Positions 17,296-26,614 of a stretch of DNA of 64,000 nucleotides are shown here, in pieces. The DNA lies in contig JAZKGZ010000015.1 of the NCBI GenBank assembly GCA_040385645.1, positions 62,001-126,000 of the forward strand. The letters are read 5' to 3'. The position numbers were made by a program, and so were the translations under genes. The DNA is from JANXSS01 sp040385645 (lineage in GTDB: Bacteria > Pseudomonadota > Gammaproteobacteria > Burkholderiales > Burkholderiaceae_D). Below the pieces are notes generated by a model. It ran no database searches, was not told the DNA's origin, and worked only from the letters and a program-made list of their open reading frames with translations. Every line of letters starts with the position of its first letter. Position 1 is the first letter of the stretch.

Positions 17296-19083
17296 CTAAG
17301 GGTTGGCGTTTGCGCGCTGTTCCTCGACAAGATCGTAAAACGTTTCCCACATGGATTGGATCTGCGATATGGTTTTTTCCAGTGATTCGCGAGGCAGTTT
17401 CGGGTGCTCGGTTTCTATGCGTTCGACTAGTGTCTGGCGCCACGCCACCGGTTGTGAGGTATTTCCCAAATCTTTATTTCTAGCGATTAGCTCACCTAAA
17501 ACGCGCTTGGCTTCGATCATCACGAGATCATGGGCCTCGACCTCGGTGATTTTGGGCGGTTTGATGCCGAACACATCTGGGTTGGCTTGCGCATAGTCTG
17601 ACAGAGGTAGACCAATCAATTGCATTACTTCTTCGCTCAGGCGTGTGTCGCACATGCCCGAGCCGCTGTCCAGCGCGGCAACCAGGGCTTGCATGCCGTT
17701 GCGGCGGGCTTGGGCAAGATCGCTTTCCGGAGTCTGTGCCCATTGTGCTTCGAGTGATAAAAATGTGTAAGCCAGTACATGGCCGGGAGAGTATTTAAAT
17801 TCGTTAAAGTATATAGGTCGCTCGCCATTGCCTTTTTTAAACATGATGCTTGCCGTCTTACGGGCATGACGCAGTACACGGGAGTTTGGCGCATCGTGTT
17901 TTGCATGCGCTCTCAGGGCGTACGTCAGGCGTGCCTCGATTGCTTTCAACTCAGCATGTTGCGCAGCAACGTCTCCCGTGAGGTGCTTCGGAAATTGCCG
18001 TGCCACTTCATCCAAACGTTTTTTGAAGGCAGTGGTCAGCACGGTCGTATGGACGTTCATGTTGTTGGCGACCGCATCGCGGAACTCGTTGGCCTCGCCT
18101 GCCAGGGGCGGCAATAAAATCTGAGGCGGCGTGAAGCCCGCATTTCTTCTTGCTACGACCGCTTCGCGAACCAATAAAATTTCTTGTTCCGGTAACGGGT
18201 TTTTCCGTAAATCGATTTCAGTGGTGCCCGGTAGCCTCAGCAATGCGCGCGGCACCGTTTCGAAACGATTGCTAGAAAGATCTAAATGACGCAGGTTTGA
18301 CAGGTTGGCAATTTCAGCTGGTAAATCATTTAATCTATTGCCTTTCAAGGCGAGGTCTCGAAGTTTCGTAGCCTGCCCCATCTCCGCTGGTAAGCTGGTT
18401 AATTGGTTCTGGCTCAGATCAAGAGATCGCAATGCTTTTGCTTGCCACATCTCGGTAGGAAAGCTGTTCAGATAGTTGTAGCTCAAGTCCAGTTTCCATA
18501 ACGTACTGACCTGCGCCATTTCTACTGGAAAATTCGTTAAAGAATTTCCTCTCAGGATCAGTTGTTTCAGTCTTGAAAGGTGTGCTACTTGGGCGGGCAA
18601 ATTTGTTAGCTTGTTTCTGGTTAGGTCCAATGTTTCGAGCGCGCGCGCCTGGCATATCTCGATGGGAATACTAGTTACCCAGTAAGCCTGAAGAACGAGC
18701 TTTTTGGGTGCTCTTGCATTGCCGAACAATCTGCTGGAATTCGTTTCTCGCAATACCTTTTTTATTTTGTCAGCCGCGCCTACTGCGTGGTTTTGCGTCA
18801 TTCTCCACTGATCGATGGCGGCATCCAATTCTGTGAAACGTTCAGTCTCGATTCCGCACTCGGCTATGGTCGTCGGTGAAACTGGTTTGGAGATGCCGAA
18901 GCAACCGGCAAGAACACGGGATGATCTTTGTGGATTACGCAGTATAGCGGGGGTTGGGTTGCGAACCCGCGGCGGCGGTGCTGCGTCAACACCAGGGTCT
19001 TCCGCCTGAGGCACGACAGCCTCGACATTGACTGCGGGGATTGGCGCGCCGATACGAATTACGGGAGGTAAACGAATTGCCAT
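17296..19083 (-). CDS. Leucine-rich-repeat protein, 23-residue repeats, unknown C-terminal domain
   Basis: A protein of 595 residues. Residues 1-60 are rich in Pro and Val with no obvious Sec signal. About residues 126-300 carry seven LRR units of 23 residues of the LxxLDLSxNxLTxLPxE type. Residues 310-595 are an alpha-helical region I do not recognise; it contains a conspicuous GSGMCDTRLSEE around Cys478. Bacterial LRR proteins with extra domains are often effectors acting on host cells. The canonical CxD motif of NEL ubiquitin ligases is not present in clear form. A ribosome site GGAG lies 8 bases before the ATG, and the upstream region is AT-rich. It lies in the accessory insert. Confidence 0.8.
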   Translation of the reverse strand: MAIRLPPVIRIGAPIPAVNVEAVVPQAEDPGVDAAPPPRVRNPTPAILRNPQRSSRVLAGCFGISKPVSPTTIAECGIETERFTELDAAIDQWRMTQNHAVGAADKIKKVLRETNSSRLFGNARAPKKLVLQAYWVTSIPIEICQARALETLDLTRNKLTNLPAQVAHLSRLKQLILRGNSLTNFPVEMAQVSTLWKLDLSYNYLNSFPTEMWQAKALRSLDLSQNQLTSLPAEMGQATKLRDLALKGNRLNDLPAEIANLSNLRHLDLSSNRFETVPRALLRLPGTTEIDLRKNPLPEQEILLVREAVVARRNAGFTPPQILLPPLAGEANEFRDAVANNMNVHTTVLTTAFKKRLDEVARQFPKHLTGDVAAQHAELKAIEARLTYALRAHAKHDAPNSRVLRHARKTASIMFKKGNGERPIYFNEFKYSPGHVLAYTFLSLEAQWAQTPESDLAQARRNGMQALVAALDSGSGMCDTRLSEEVMQLIGLPLSDYAQANPDVFGIKPPKITEVEAHDLVMIEAKRVLGELIARNKDLGNTSQPVAWRQTLVERIETEHPKLPRESLEKTISQIQSMWETFYDLVEEQRANANP

Positions 19084-19336
19084 ACTGATAACTCCAACGT
19101 GTCAGGTCCTTGCAGCTTAAGTCTACCTGCATCTCAAATATGAATTAATCAATTCAAATCTAAAATAACTCGCTAAATAAACCGTCTTAAACCAGGCGCG
19201 TCAGTTAAATTCAGTGTTCGTGAAAATTTCCTCCTGAAAACGGTAGCAGGGTGCATCGGTTCGGTAACACGCACAGGTTATGAGGAATAACAGGGATGAT
19301 GTCGCTAGCTGAAGCCCTATATCGAAAGGAAATTTC

Positions 19337-19519
19337 ATGACCGACCCACGCAATATCGCGCACGACAAGAAAGTCCAGCAAGAGAAGAAACACCGCGGTG
19401 AAGAGATCGCGCCGGATGCCGAACATACGCCGCAACCCGGGCGCAAGCCGCATCTGGAGCATCATGCAAGCGACGACAAATCCGAGACGGAATCGGACAC
19501 TGCTGTCGAAAAAGAATAG
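19337..19519 (+). CDS. Small hydrophilic protein, unknown function
   Basis: Sixty residues, almost entirely charged and polar (many Lys, Glu, Asp, His), with no hydrophobic core, so probably disordered. A good ribosome site (AAAGGA) lies just before the ATG, and a strong hairpin plus T-run follows the stop. Both support a real monocistronic gene. I do not recognise a family. Confidence 0.6.
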   Translation: MTDPRNIAHDKKVQQEKKHRGEEIAPDAEHTPQPGRKPHLEHHASDDKSETESDTAVEKE

Positions 19520-19530
19520 TGTAAAAATAG

Positions 19531-19551
19531 CCGGCCGTAGCCGGTTTTTTT
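19531..19551 (+). terminator. Rho-independent terminator
   Basis: CCGGC, loop CGTA, GCCGG, then seven T. It lies 11 bases after the stop of the small hydrophilic gene and may also protect against readthrough into the convergent ygjP-type gene. Confidence 0.8.
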
Positions 19552-19599
19552 ACGACCGCTCGAAATGTGTATGTAGAGATGGTGCCTTGGGCTGCATCG

Positions 19600-20385
19600 T
19601 CATGTAAAGGTCGGCAGGCTACCGGGTGCATGCGCACGAAGGGCCTTGCGGGCTGCGGCATGATCCGGAAAAATCGATTGCACCGTTTCCCAAAAGCGTG
19701 GGCCGTGATTCATCTCCCGCAGATGTGCCACTTCGTGCGCCACTACGTAATCGATTAGCGGCACGGGAAAATGTACTAGACGCCAATTCAGCCGAATCCT
19801 GCCATCGGCGCTGCAAGAGCCCCAGCGTGTCGTGGCCGACGACAAAGCCAGACCGGTGTAGCCGACGCCAAGTTTTTCAGCATAGTTTGCCAGGCGGGTT
19901 GTGAACAGACACCGCGCCTGAGATTGCAACCATCGTTGCACCCGATGTTGTATTTGCAATTCATTGGTGGATGTCGGCAGCAAAAGTGTCAGACAGCGTT
20001 CATGTGGGTTGTAGCAAGCGGTTGCCTTCGAGGCGGCAGCAATCCTGAGGGTGAGCGTTTCGCCCAAGTATGGGAATTCGGCGCCATCGCACCATTGAAT
20101 CTGCCTTTCCAAATCCCGGGCGGCACGTTGCTGCTGTTCCTGCAGTTTGGTCAATATCCATTGTTGCTTTTCACAAATCGCGGCGTCGATCTGCGCGATG
20201 CCAACCCACTTCGGCGCGGTGACGCGCAAACCTTCGGCATCGATCATGAAGCCAATGGTGCGGCGTTTCGAGCGAAGCAGGCGGTACACAAGCTGGTGCT
20301 GACCCAGCATCATGCTGCGCACGCCGGGTCGTGGCGATACATCCGTTGGCGAGGGCAGCTTCAGCGGTATGGAGGAAGGCGACAA
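19600..20385 (-). CDS. YgjP-type zinc metallopeptidase (DUF45)
   Basis: A protein of about 261 residues. The zinc motif HEVAHLREMNHGPRFW (HExxH plus a third His) near the C-terminus places it in the YgjP/M48-like family. Its substrate is not established. The conserved region KRRTIGFMIDAEGLRV lies near the N-terminus. The start is uncertain: 20385 is a TTG, and ATGs occur at 20313 and 20310. It is the last gene of the gmhB-plsC-ygjP group and sits beside the accessory insert. Confidence 0.82.
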   Translation of the reverse strand: MSPSSIPLKLPSPTDVSPRPGVRSMMLGQHQLVYRLLRSKRRTIGFMIDAEGLRVTAPKWVGIAQIDAAICEKQQWILTKLQEQQQRAARDLERQIQWCDGAEFPYLGETLTLRIAAASKATACYNPHERCLTLLLPTSTNELQIQHRVQRWLQSQARCLFTTRLANYAEKLGVGYTGLALSSATTRWGSCSADGRIRLNWRLVHFPVPLIDYVVAHEVAHLREMNHGPRFWETVQSIFPDHAAARKALRAHAPGSLPTFT

Positions 20386-20406
20386 GATCGAAGCGCTTAT
20401 GATGGA

Positions 20407-21177
20407 TCAGCTAGTCGAAGCAGTCTGGCTTGAGACATACGGCGTCGAATAAGCTGTCGGAGAAATCACCCGCATCTCACCCTCGATCCAGTCTTCCACC
20501 TTCTGCATCAACTCCACCGGGTTCAAGCCATCTGGCGCAATCGGTTTGCCGATCGATACCGTGATCAACCCGGGCTTTTTAATGAATGAGTTTTTAGGCC
20601 AGCATTCGCCGGCATTCACGGCCAGCGGCACGACCACGGTATTGGTTTCGACTGCCAGCCGTGCGCCACCGCCCTTGTAACGCCCGGTTTGCCCAACTGC
20701 CATGCGTGTACCTTCGGGAAACATGATGATCCACTGGCCATCCGCCAACCGGCGGCGGCCTTGCGTGACGACTTGGGCAAAGGCATCCTTACCCTTGCTG
20801 CGATCGATAGGAATCATGCGCAGCAATGCAATGCCCCATCCGAAAAATGGAATATAGGTCAGTTCCTTCTTGAACACATACACCAGCGGGCGCGGCATGT
20901 AATACAGATAAAAGATTGTCTCCCAAGCAGACTGGTGTTTGGACAGCAAGATCACCGGAGCATCCGGCAGATTTTCTACACCTTTTATTTGATAGCGGAT
21001 ACCGCAAATAACTTTCGCCATCCAAACCACGAACATATTCCAGCGCGAGGTCCAGTAGTACCGTTTGTTGTAAGGCAGCGGCGCGAACAGAAAGCAGGCG
21101 AAAGCCCAGACAACAGTGGCCACCATCATGAGAAGTACGAATACGAGCGAGCGCAAAAACAGGGTAAAACGAAGCAT
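20407..21177 (-). CDS. plsC: 1-acyl-sn-glycerol-3-phosphate acyltransferase
   Basis: A protein of 256 residues with an N-terminal membrane helix and PlsC motifs: KHQSAWETIF (the HX4D box, here with Glu in place of Asp) and FPEGTRM. It makes phosphatidic acid from lysophosphatidic acid in the inner membrane. It follows gmhB on the same strand, in the conserved glyS-gmhB-plsC order. The HX4E form is a readable variation but otherwise the protein looks functional. Confidence 0.9.
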   Translation of the reverse strand: MLRFTLFLRSLVFVLLMMVATVVWAFACFLFAPLPYNKRYYWTSRWNMFVVWMAKVICGIRYQIKGVENLPDAPVILLSKHQSAWETIFYLYYMPRPLVYVFKKELTYIPFFGWGIALLRMIPIDRSKGKDAFAQVVTQGRRRLADGQWIIMFPEGTRMAVGQTGRYKGGGARLAVETNTVVVPLAVNAGECWPKNSFIKKPGLITVSIGKPIAPDGLNPVELMQKVEDWIEGEMRVISPTAYSTPYVSSQTASTS

Positions 21178-21242
21178 CGGGACTCCAGACTAAAGCGGTA
21201 TAGCAGGCTCAACCTCCAAGCCTTTATTGAAAAAATATTGTC

Positions 21243-21794
21243 TCAAGCAGCGTTATTAAGTAAATGATCCACAACCGCTGCCAGATTCGGATAAATCGTC
21301 GTGCCAGGCGGCAGCCCGCCGAGCTGGCGCGTCTTTTCACCTTTGCCGGTTAGCACTAGATAAGGTACGCAACCCACTACAAAACCTGCCTGCAGGTCGC
21401 GCAACGAATCGCCGACCGTCGGCACGCCCTTCAGGCTCACTTCCAGCCGTTTTGCTAGCGCCAAATACATGCCGGGCCGCGGTTTGCGGCAATCGCAATT
21501 ATCGTCACCGGCATGCGGACAAAAAAATACGGCGTCGAAATGGGCGCCGACTTGTTGAGCCGCCACATGCATTTTTTGATGAATCGCGTTGAGCGTGGCC
21601 ATGGTAAACAAACCGCGGGCGATGCCCGACTGGTTGGTCATCACCACCACCCTATAGTCGGCCTGGTTCAGGCGCGCCACTGCTTCCAACGAGCCCGGAA
21701 TCGGTAGCCATTCCTGGGGCGACTTGATAAATGCCTCGGAATCGGCGTTGATGACGCCGTCACGGTCCAGAATGATCAATTTGCTGGCAGCCAC
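21243..21794 (-). CDS. gmhB: D-glycero-beta-D-manno-heptose-1,7-bisphosphate 7-phosphatase
   Basis: A HAD-superfamily phosphatase of 183 residues in LPS heptose precursor synthesis. Motif I is ILDRDGVIN and motif II MTNQSGIARG. The zinc loop is CPHAGDDNCDCRKPRPGM and the Asp motif VGDSLRDLQAG. All GmhB signatures are present. It follows glyS by 12 bases and precedes plsC. Confidence 0.94.
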   Translation of the reverse strand: MAASKLIILDRDGVINADSEAFIKSPQEWLPIPGSLEAVARLNQADYRVVVMTNQSGIARGLFTMATLNAIHQKMHVAAQQVGAHFDAVFFCPHAGDDNCDCRKPRPGMYLALAKRLEVSLKGVPTVGDSLRDLQAGFVVGCVPYLVLTGKGEKTRQLGGLPPGTTIYPNLAAVVDHLLNNAA

Positions 21795-21806
21795 GGTGCA
21801 ATTGCC

Positions 21807-23918
21807 TCAGGTCGCCAGCTTGGAAATATCGGCGACCCGATTCATCATCGTATGCAACTGCGCCAACAAGGCCAGACGGTTGTCGCGCAGTTGCGGATCG
21901 TCGGCATTGACCATCACTTCCTCGAAGAACCGGTCCACCTGTGCCCGCAAAGCGGCTAGTCGGGTCAGAGCCGCCTGGAAGTCGCCGGCGGCAAAAGCAC
22001 GGTCGACTTCCGGCGCACACATCGTCATCGCCTGATGCAACGCCTGTTCTTGCGCTACGCCTTTCGTGGCCAGGATGGTGGTATCTACCTCAGATGGCAC
22101 TGTTGTCGCTTTTTTCAAAATATTGGCGATGCGCTTGTTGGCGGCAGCTAGAGACTGGCTTTCAGGTAGTGCCGCGAATGGCCTGACCGCATCGAGCCGA
22201 TCCAGCAGAGTGTCCAATGTTTCCGGTTGTGGGGCCACCACTGCTTCGATCTCGTGCGGCGCGAAGCCACGCTCACGCAACAGGCCGCGTAGGCGATCAT
22301 AAAGAAAGGTTTGTACGTCGGTACTCGGATCGGCGAACGCTGGATTGTCGGCAAACACCATCGCTGCACTTGCCAGCAAAATCGGCAGCGACAACGGCAG
22401 CCGTTTTTCGGTCAGCATGCGCAGTATTCCAAGCGCATGCCGACGCAATGCAAAAGGATCTTTGTCGCCGGTCGGTTGCAAGCCGATGCCCCAGATGCCG
22501 ACCAAGGTTTCCAGTTTGTCGGCCAGCGCCACCACCGTGCCGGTGCGGCTTGCCGGTAGCGCGTCGCCGGCATACCGTGGTTGATAATGCTCGGCAATCG
22601 CGCAAGCGACTTGTGGCGGCTCGCCATCGTGCTGCGCATAATAGGTGCCCATGATGCCCTGCAGTTCGGGAAATTCCCCGACCATGTCGGTCAAAAGATC
22701 GGTTTTTGCGAGACGGGCGGCACGTTCAGCCATGGCAACAGAAGCGGTGTCATGCTCGAGTGCCGTTGCGATCGCTACTGCCAGCGCGACCACCCGTCGG
22801 GTGCGTTCGCCCTGCGTGCCCAGCTTGTTGTGATACACCACATTCTGCAAGCCTGGCAAACGTGCTTCGAGCGTTTTTTTCTGATCCTGTTCGTAAAAAA
22901 ACTTGGCATCCGACAGACGTGGTCGAACTACCCGCTCATTGCCTTCGATGATGTGCCGAGGGTCGTCAGTGGCGAGATTGGAGACAATCAGAAAACGCGA
23001 GCGCAGCCGTCCGTGCACATCGGTTACCGCAAAATACTTTTGATTGGTTTGCATCGTCAGGATCAGACATTCCTGCGGCACCTTCAAGAACTGTTCTTCG
23101 AACGTGCAGGCATACACCACCGGCCATTCGACCAACGCTGCAACTTCATCGAGCAGCGACTCCGGCATCAAGACCGTATCCTCGCCGGCCTGCGCCAGCA
23201 ATGCAGCGCGAATACGTTCTTTGCGGGCTGCAGCTCCCGGCACGACATGGCCCTTTTCCAGCACGTCGGCATAGTGCTCGGCGTGGCCGATGGTCAGCAC
23301 ACCGGCCGATAAAAAGCGGTGCCCGAGGGTCGTGCGGCCGGCCTGCAGGCCCAATGCCGTGAGTTCGAGTATGTCTTCGCCGTGCAGCGCGATCAACCCA
23401 TGCACCGGGCGCACGAACTGGACCGTACTGCCGTCAGGTCGTTGATAACTCATCACCTTGGGAATCGGTAATTTGGCGATGCTGTCTTCCAGCGCCGCCT
23501 GCAGGGCCGCTTGCAGACCGGTGCCGCGTGCGGTGTAACGATAGAAAAAGCTTTCGGCTTTGCCGTCTACAGCCCGCTCCAGCTGGGCTGGCGCGATCAT
23601 ATCGACACCGGTTGCGGCAGCTAAAACAGCAAGTTTTTTTAAGAGCGGCGGTGAAGCATTGCCGTTCGCGTCCAGCGCGACAGCAACCGGCAGCACTTTT
23701 TCACATAACTGCCGATCGGGCGATGTCGCCCGCACGTGCGTGATCGATACTGCCAATCGGCGTGGTGTCGCATAAGCGGTGGCAAGTGCTTGCGGTTCCA
23801 GAAAACCGCGGCTCTGCAAGCCATCGACGATGCCGGCGGCAAAAGCTTCACCGAGCCTTGCGAGCGCCTTCGGTGGCAATTCTTCGGTCAGCAGTTCAAC
23901 GAGCAATGTCTGAGTCAT
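21807..23918 (-). CDS. glyS: Glycine--tRNA ligase beta subunit
   Basis: A protein of 703 residues, the usual size for the beta subunit of the tetrameric bacterial glycyl-tRNA synthetase. It starts with LLVELLTEELPPKAL and contains the typical LTMQTNQKYFAV segment and a C-terminal helical anticodon-binding domain. It works with GlyQ, encoded 70 bases upstream. Confidence 0.97.
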   Translation of the reverse strand: MTQTLLVELLTEELPPKALARLGEAFAAGIVDGLQSRGFLEPQALATAYATPRRLAVSITHVRATSPDRQLCEKVLPVAVALDANGNASPPLLKKLAVLAAATGVDMIAPAQLERAVDGKAESFFYRYTARGTGLQAALQAALEDSIAKLPIPKVMSYQRPDGSTVQFVRPVHGLIALHGEDILELTALGLQAGRTTLGHRFLSAGVLTIGHAEHYADVLEKGHVVPGAAARKERIRAALLAQAGEDTVLMPESLLDEVAALVEWPVVYACTFEEQFLKVPQECLILTMQTNQKYFAVTDVHGRLRSRFLIVSNLATDDPRHIIEGNERVVRPRLSDAKFFYEQDQKKTLEARLPGLQNVVYHNKLGTQGERTRRVVALAVAIATALEHDTASVAMAERAARLAKTDLLTDMVGEFPELQGIMGTYYAQHDGEPPQVACAIAEHYQPRYAGDALPASRTGTVVALADKLETLVGIWGIGLQPTGDKDPFALRRHALGILRMLTEKRLPLSLPILLASAAMVFADNPAFADPSTDVQTFLYDRLRGLLRERGFAPHEIEAVVAPQPETLDTLLDRLDAVRPFAALPESQSLAAANKRIANILKKATTVPSEVDTTILATKGVAQEQALHQAMTMCAPEVDRAFAAGDFQAALTRLAALRAQVDRFFEEVMVNADDPQLRDNRLALLAQLHTMMNRVADISKLAT

Positions 23919-23988
23919 TTTTCAAGCGATCGTGCCGAGAGAGGCGGCGTAAAGAGAAGAAATCGGTGAGGCAGGCCGGGCTTGAAAC

Positions 23989-24888
23989 TTATGCAGCCTG
24001 CCGGCTATCACTGACTGATCCGCACATCGGAAAACCCAGAGCTTCGCGGGAAGCGTAATAGGCCTGTGCCACGGCACGCGAGAGGTTGCGAATGCGGCCG
24101 ATATAGGCTGCCCGCTCCGTGACCGAAATCGCGCCGCGCGCATCGAGCAAATTAAATGTGTGCGCAGCCTTGAGAATCATTTCATAAGCCGGCAATGCCA
24201 GCGGCACTTCCAGCAAACGTTTGGCTTCGGCTTCATAACTGCCGAACAGGGAAAACAACAACTGCGCATTCGAATGTTCGAAGTTGTAGGTCGACTGTTC
24301 GACTTCGTTTTGGTGAAATACGTCGCCATAGGTTAGGCCATGTTCCGTCCAAGCCAGGTCGTAGACGTTTTCCACACCCTGCAAATACATCGCCAACCTT
24401 TCGATGCCGTAGGTGATTTCACCCAGCACCGGCTTGCAATCGAGCCCGCCGACTTGCTGGAAGTAGGTGAACTGTGTGACCTCCATGCCGTTGAGCCAGA
24501 CTTCCCAACCCAGGCCCCAGGCACCCAAAGTCGGGTTTTCCCAATCGTCTTCGACGAAGCGCACATCGTTCTTCTTCAGGTCTAGGCCGAGCGCTTCCAA
24601 AGAGCCTAGGTACAGTTCCAGAATGTTTTCCGGGGCCGGCTTCAATACGACCTGATACTGATAGTAGTGCTGCATCCGGTTCGGATTGTCGCCGTAGCGC
24701 CCGTCCTTCGGCCGCCGCGAGGGTTGCACATAGGCTGCCCGCCAAGGTTCAGGGCCGATCGCACGCAGAAACGTCGCGGTGTGGGAAGTGCCGGCACCGA
24801 CTTCCATGTCGTAGGGTTGCAGCAGGGCGCATCCTTGCGCATCCCAATAGGCTTGCAGGGTCAGGATTGTCTGTTGAAATGTCAGCAT
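23989..24888 (-). CDS. glyQ: Glycine--tRNA ligase alpha subunit
   Basis: A protein of 299 residues from the ATG at 24888, which gives the family N-terminus MLTFQQTILTLQAYW. The frame is open further upstream to 25044, but those residues are Arg/Cys-rich and would overlap lnt. Signature segments YDMEVGAGTSHTATFLRAIG and EVWLNGMEVTQFTYFQQVGG are present. It forms an alpha2beta2 enzyme with GlyS. Confidence 0.96.
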   Translation of the reverse strand: MLTFQQTILTLQAYWDAQGCALLQPYDMEVGAGTSHTATFLRAIGPEPWRAAYVQPSRRPKDGRYGDNPNRMQHYYQYQVVLKPAPENILELYLGSLEALGLDLKKNDVRFVEDDWENPTLGAWGLGWEVWLNGMEVTQFTYFQQVGGLDCKPVLGEITYGIERLAMYLQGVENVYDLAWTEHGLTYGDVFHQNEVEQSTYNFEHSNAQLLFSLFGSYEAEAKRLLEVPLALPAYEMILKAAHTFNLLDARGAISVTERAAYIGRIRNLSRAVAQAYYASREALGFPMCGSVSDSRQAA

Positions 24889-24952
24889 ATAAAGTATCCG
24901 AAAGTATTCAAAACGCCTGCGTTGCAAAGCAGCGATTCTAGCGCATGCCGCT

Positions 24953-26524
24953 TTATGCGCGAGCGCGAAATCTGCGCGCCAGCGCCGGCAACGCCGCCAC
25001 CGCCAGCATCGCAACCGTAACGGCAACGATTGCACTGTTGCCATACCGGATGAAAGGCGTCGTGCCTTGATAGCCTTGTACCGAAGCCGCTAGCGTACCT
25101 TGGGTGTAATACGGTAATTGCGCTTCAATATTGCCTCTGGCATCGATGATTGCCGTGGCACCTGTATTCGTAGCGCGCAGCATCGGTCGGCCGGTTTCCA
25201 GGGTGCGCATCTGGGAAATCTGCAAATGCTGCGGCAAGGCGATGGTGTTGCCGAACCAGGCGATGTTCGAAATATTGAGCAGCATGGTCGGCATTGGTAC
25301 GCCATAGCGTCCCCGCCAGCGCATTTGCGCAACGATTTCTTCCCCGAACAAATCTTCGTAGCAGATATTCGGCAGTATCCATTGATCCTTGACGGCGAAA
25401 GGTGTTTGCAGGCGCGCGCCGCGGGTCTGGTCGCCCAGCGGTATGTTCATGGTGTCGACGAACCAGCGAAAGCCGGCGGGGATGAATTCACCGAACGGTA
25501 CCAAGTGGTGCTTGTCGTAGCGATAGATGGTGTCGGGAAGCGTCGATGTGATGCGGTCGGTCGGATCGAGCACGATCAAGCCGTTCGTGTAGTCGGCCGG
25601 GCGATCGCTGATCGGCATACCGAGCAAGACATGGCTGCCGGAATTGCGTGCAAAGGCGGCAAGTCGTGGCAGATATTCCGGCGGCAGCATTTGTTGTACT
25701 ACCGGCAGTGCCGTTTCCGGCGTGGCGATCAGGTCGGCCGGCATATGCGTGATCATTGCGTCGTACAAGCCCAGGGTGGAACCCAGGGCAGAGGGGTCGA
25801 ATTTCATGGCCTGCGGCACATTACCCTGCAGCAGGCGCACTGTGATCGGTTTGCCGTAAGGCTGGGTCCAGGCAATACCGCGCAAGAGCTGGCCGGCGAT
25901 GAGCAAAGCGGCGATCGGTAAGACAACAATCAGCAAAACAGTGGGCCTACTCTGCCAAGACTGCCGTACCAGCGCCAGATTGGCTGTAGCAGCGGCAATT
26001 ACCGCAGCCACCCAGCCGACGCCGTACACGCCCAGCAACGGCGCATAGCCAGCCAGTGGGCTATCGGCATGGGCATAGCCCGTGGAGAGCCAGGGAAAGC
26101 CGGTGAAAATCCAGCTGCGGGTCCATTCGGCAAGCGTCCATAGTGCTGGCAAAACCAGTAGCAACGTAACGGTGTTGCCGGATTGCCAGCGCCGCTGTAG
26201 CCACCTGGCACCACCGGTTGCAGCACCGACGAGCAAACCCAGGCCGAGCGCGAGCAGGGCAATCGCCAGCACCGTCAGCCAGGCGGGCATGCCACCCAGA
26301 TCATGCAAGCTGATATACAACCAATGAACGCCAGCGCAAGTCCAGGCAAAGCTATAAAGCCAGCCGAGTACGGCTGCGCGGCGTGTGCATGGTGCCTGCA
26401 TCACCAATAATAGAAGCAGCGCGGTGCAGCCGATTTGCAGCAACCAATAACCGAAGGGAGCAAAAGCAAAAACGTTCAGGGCACCCGCTGCAAGCGCCAA
26501 GATGACAGGAATCGGTTGTTTCAT
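24953..26524 (-). CDS. lnt: Apolipoprotein N-acyltransferase
   Basis: A protein of 523 residues from the ATG at 26524; upstream in-frame codons to 26584 lack support. The first roughly 200 residues are membrane helices. The nitrilase domain follows with the catalytic triad Glu (ATPETALP), Lys (YDKHHLVPFGEF) and Cys (PNICYEDLF). Lnt adds the third acyl chain to lipoproteins. It lies downstream of corC, as in many proteobacteria. Confidence 0.95.
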   Translation of the reverse strand: MKQPIPVILALAAGALNVFAFAPFGYWLLQIGCTALLLLLVMQAPCTRRAAVLGWLYSFAWTCAGVHWLYISLHDLGGMPAWLTVLAIALLALGLGLLVGAATGGARWLQRRWQSGNTVTLLLVLPALWTLAEWTRSWIFTGFPWLSTGYAHADSPLAGYAPLLGVYGVGWVAAVIAAATANLALVRQSWQSRPTVLLIVVLPIAALLIAGQLLRGIAWTQPYGKPITVRLLQGNVPQAMKFDPSALGSTLGLYDAMITHMPADLIATPETALPVVQQMLPPEYLPRLAAFARNSGSHVLLGMPISDRPADYTNGLIVLDPTDRITSTLPDTIYRYDKHHLVPFGEFIPAGFRWFVDTMNIPLGDQTRGARLQTPFAVKDQWILPNICYEDLFGEEIVAQMRWRGRYGVPMPTMLLNISNIAWFGNTIALPQHLQISQMRTLETGRPMLRATNTGATAIIDARGNIEAQLPYYTQGTLAASVQGYQGTTPFIRYGNSAIVAVTVAMLAVAALPALARRFRARA

Positions 26525-26614
26525 GCGGTGCGGCGGGTGCCGGCTAAAAAATAATCTGAGAGAAAAGCCAGCATCGTGGCACAAACAACACCTGGTTTGT
26601 CGAACTTCGTGCGA

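Noticed and set aside
17296..18400. NEL-type ubiquitin ligase domain in the first LRR protein
   Set aside because: The sequence around Cys478 reads C-D-T-R rather than the CxD of known NEL enzymes, and the rest does not resemble them.
24889..25044. 52-residue N-terminal extension of GlyQ
   Set aside because: Arg/Cys-rich, overlaps lnt, and the family start is MLTFQQTILTLQ at 24888.
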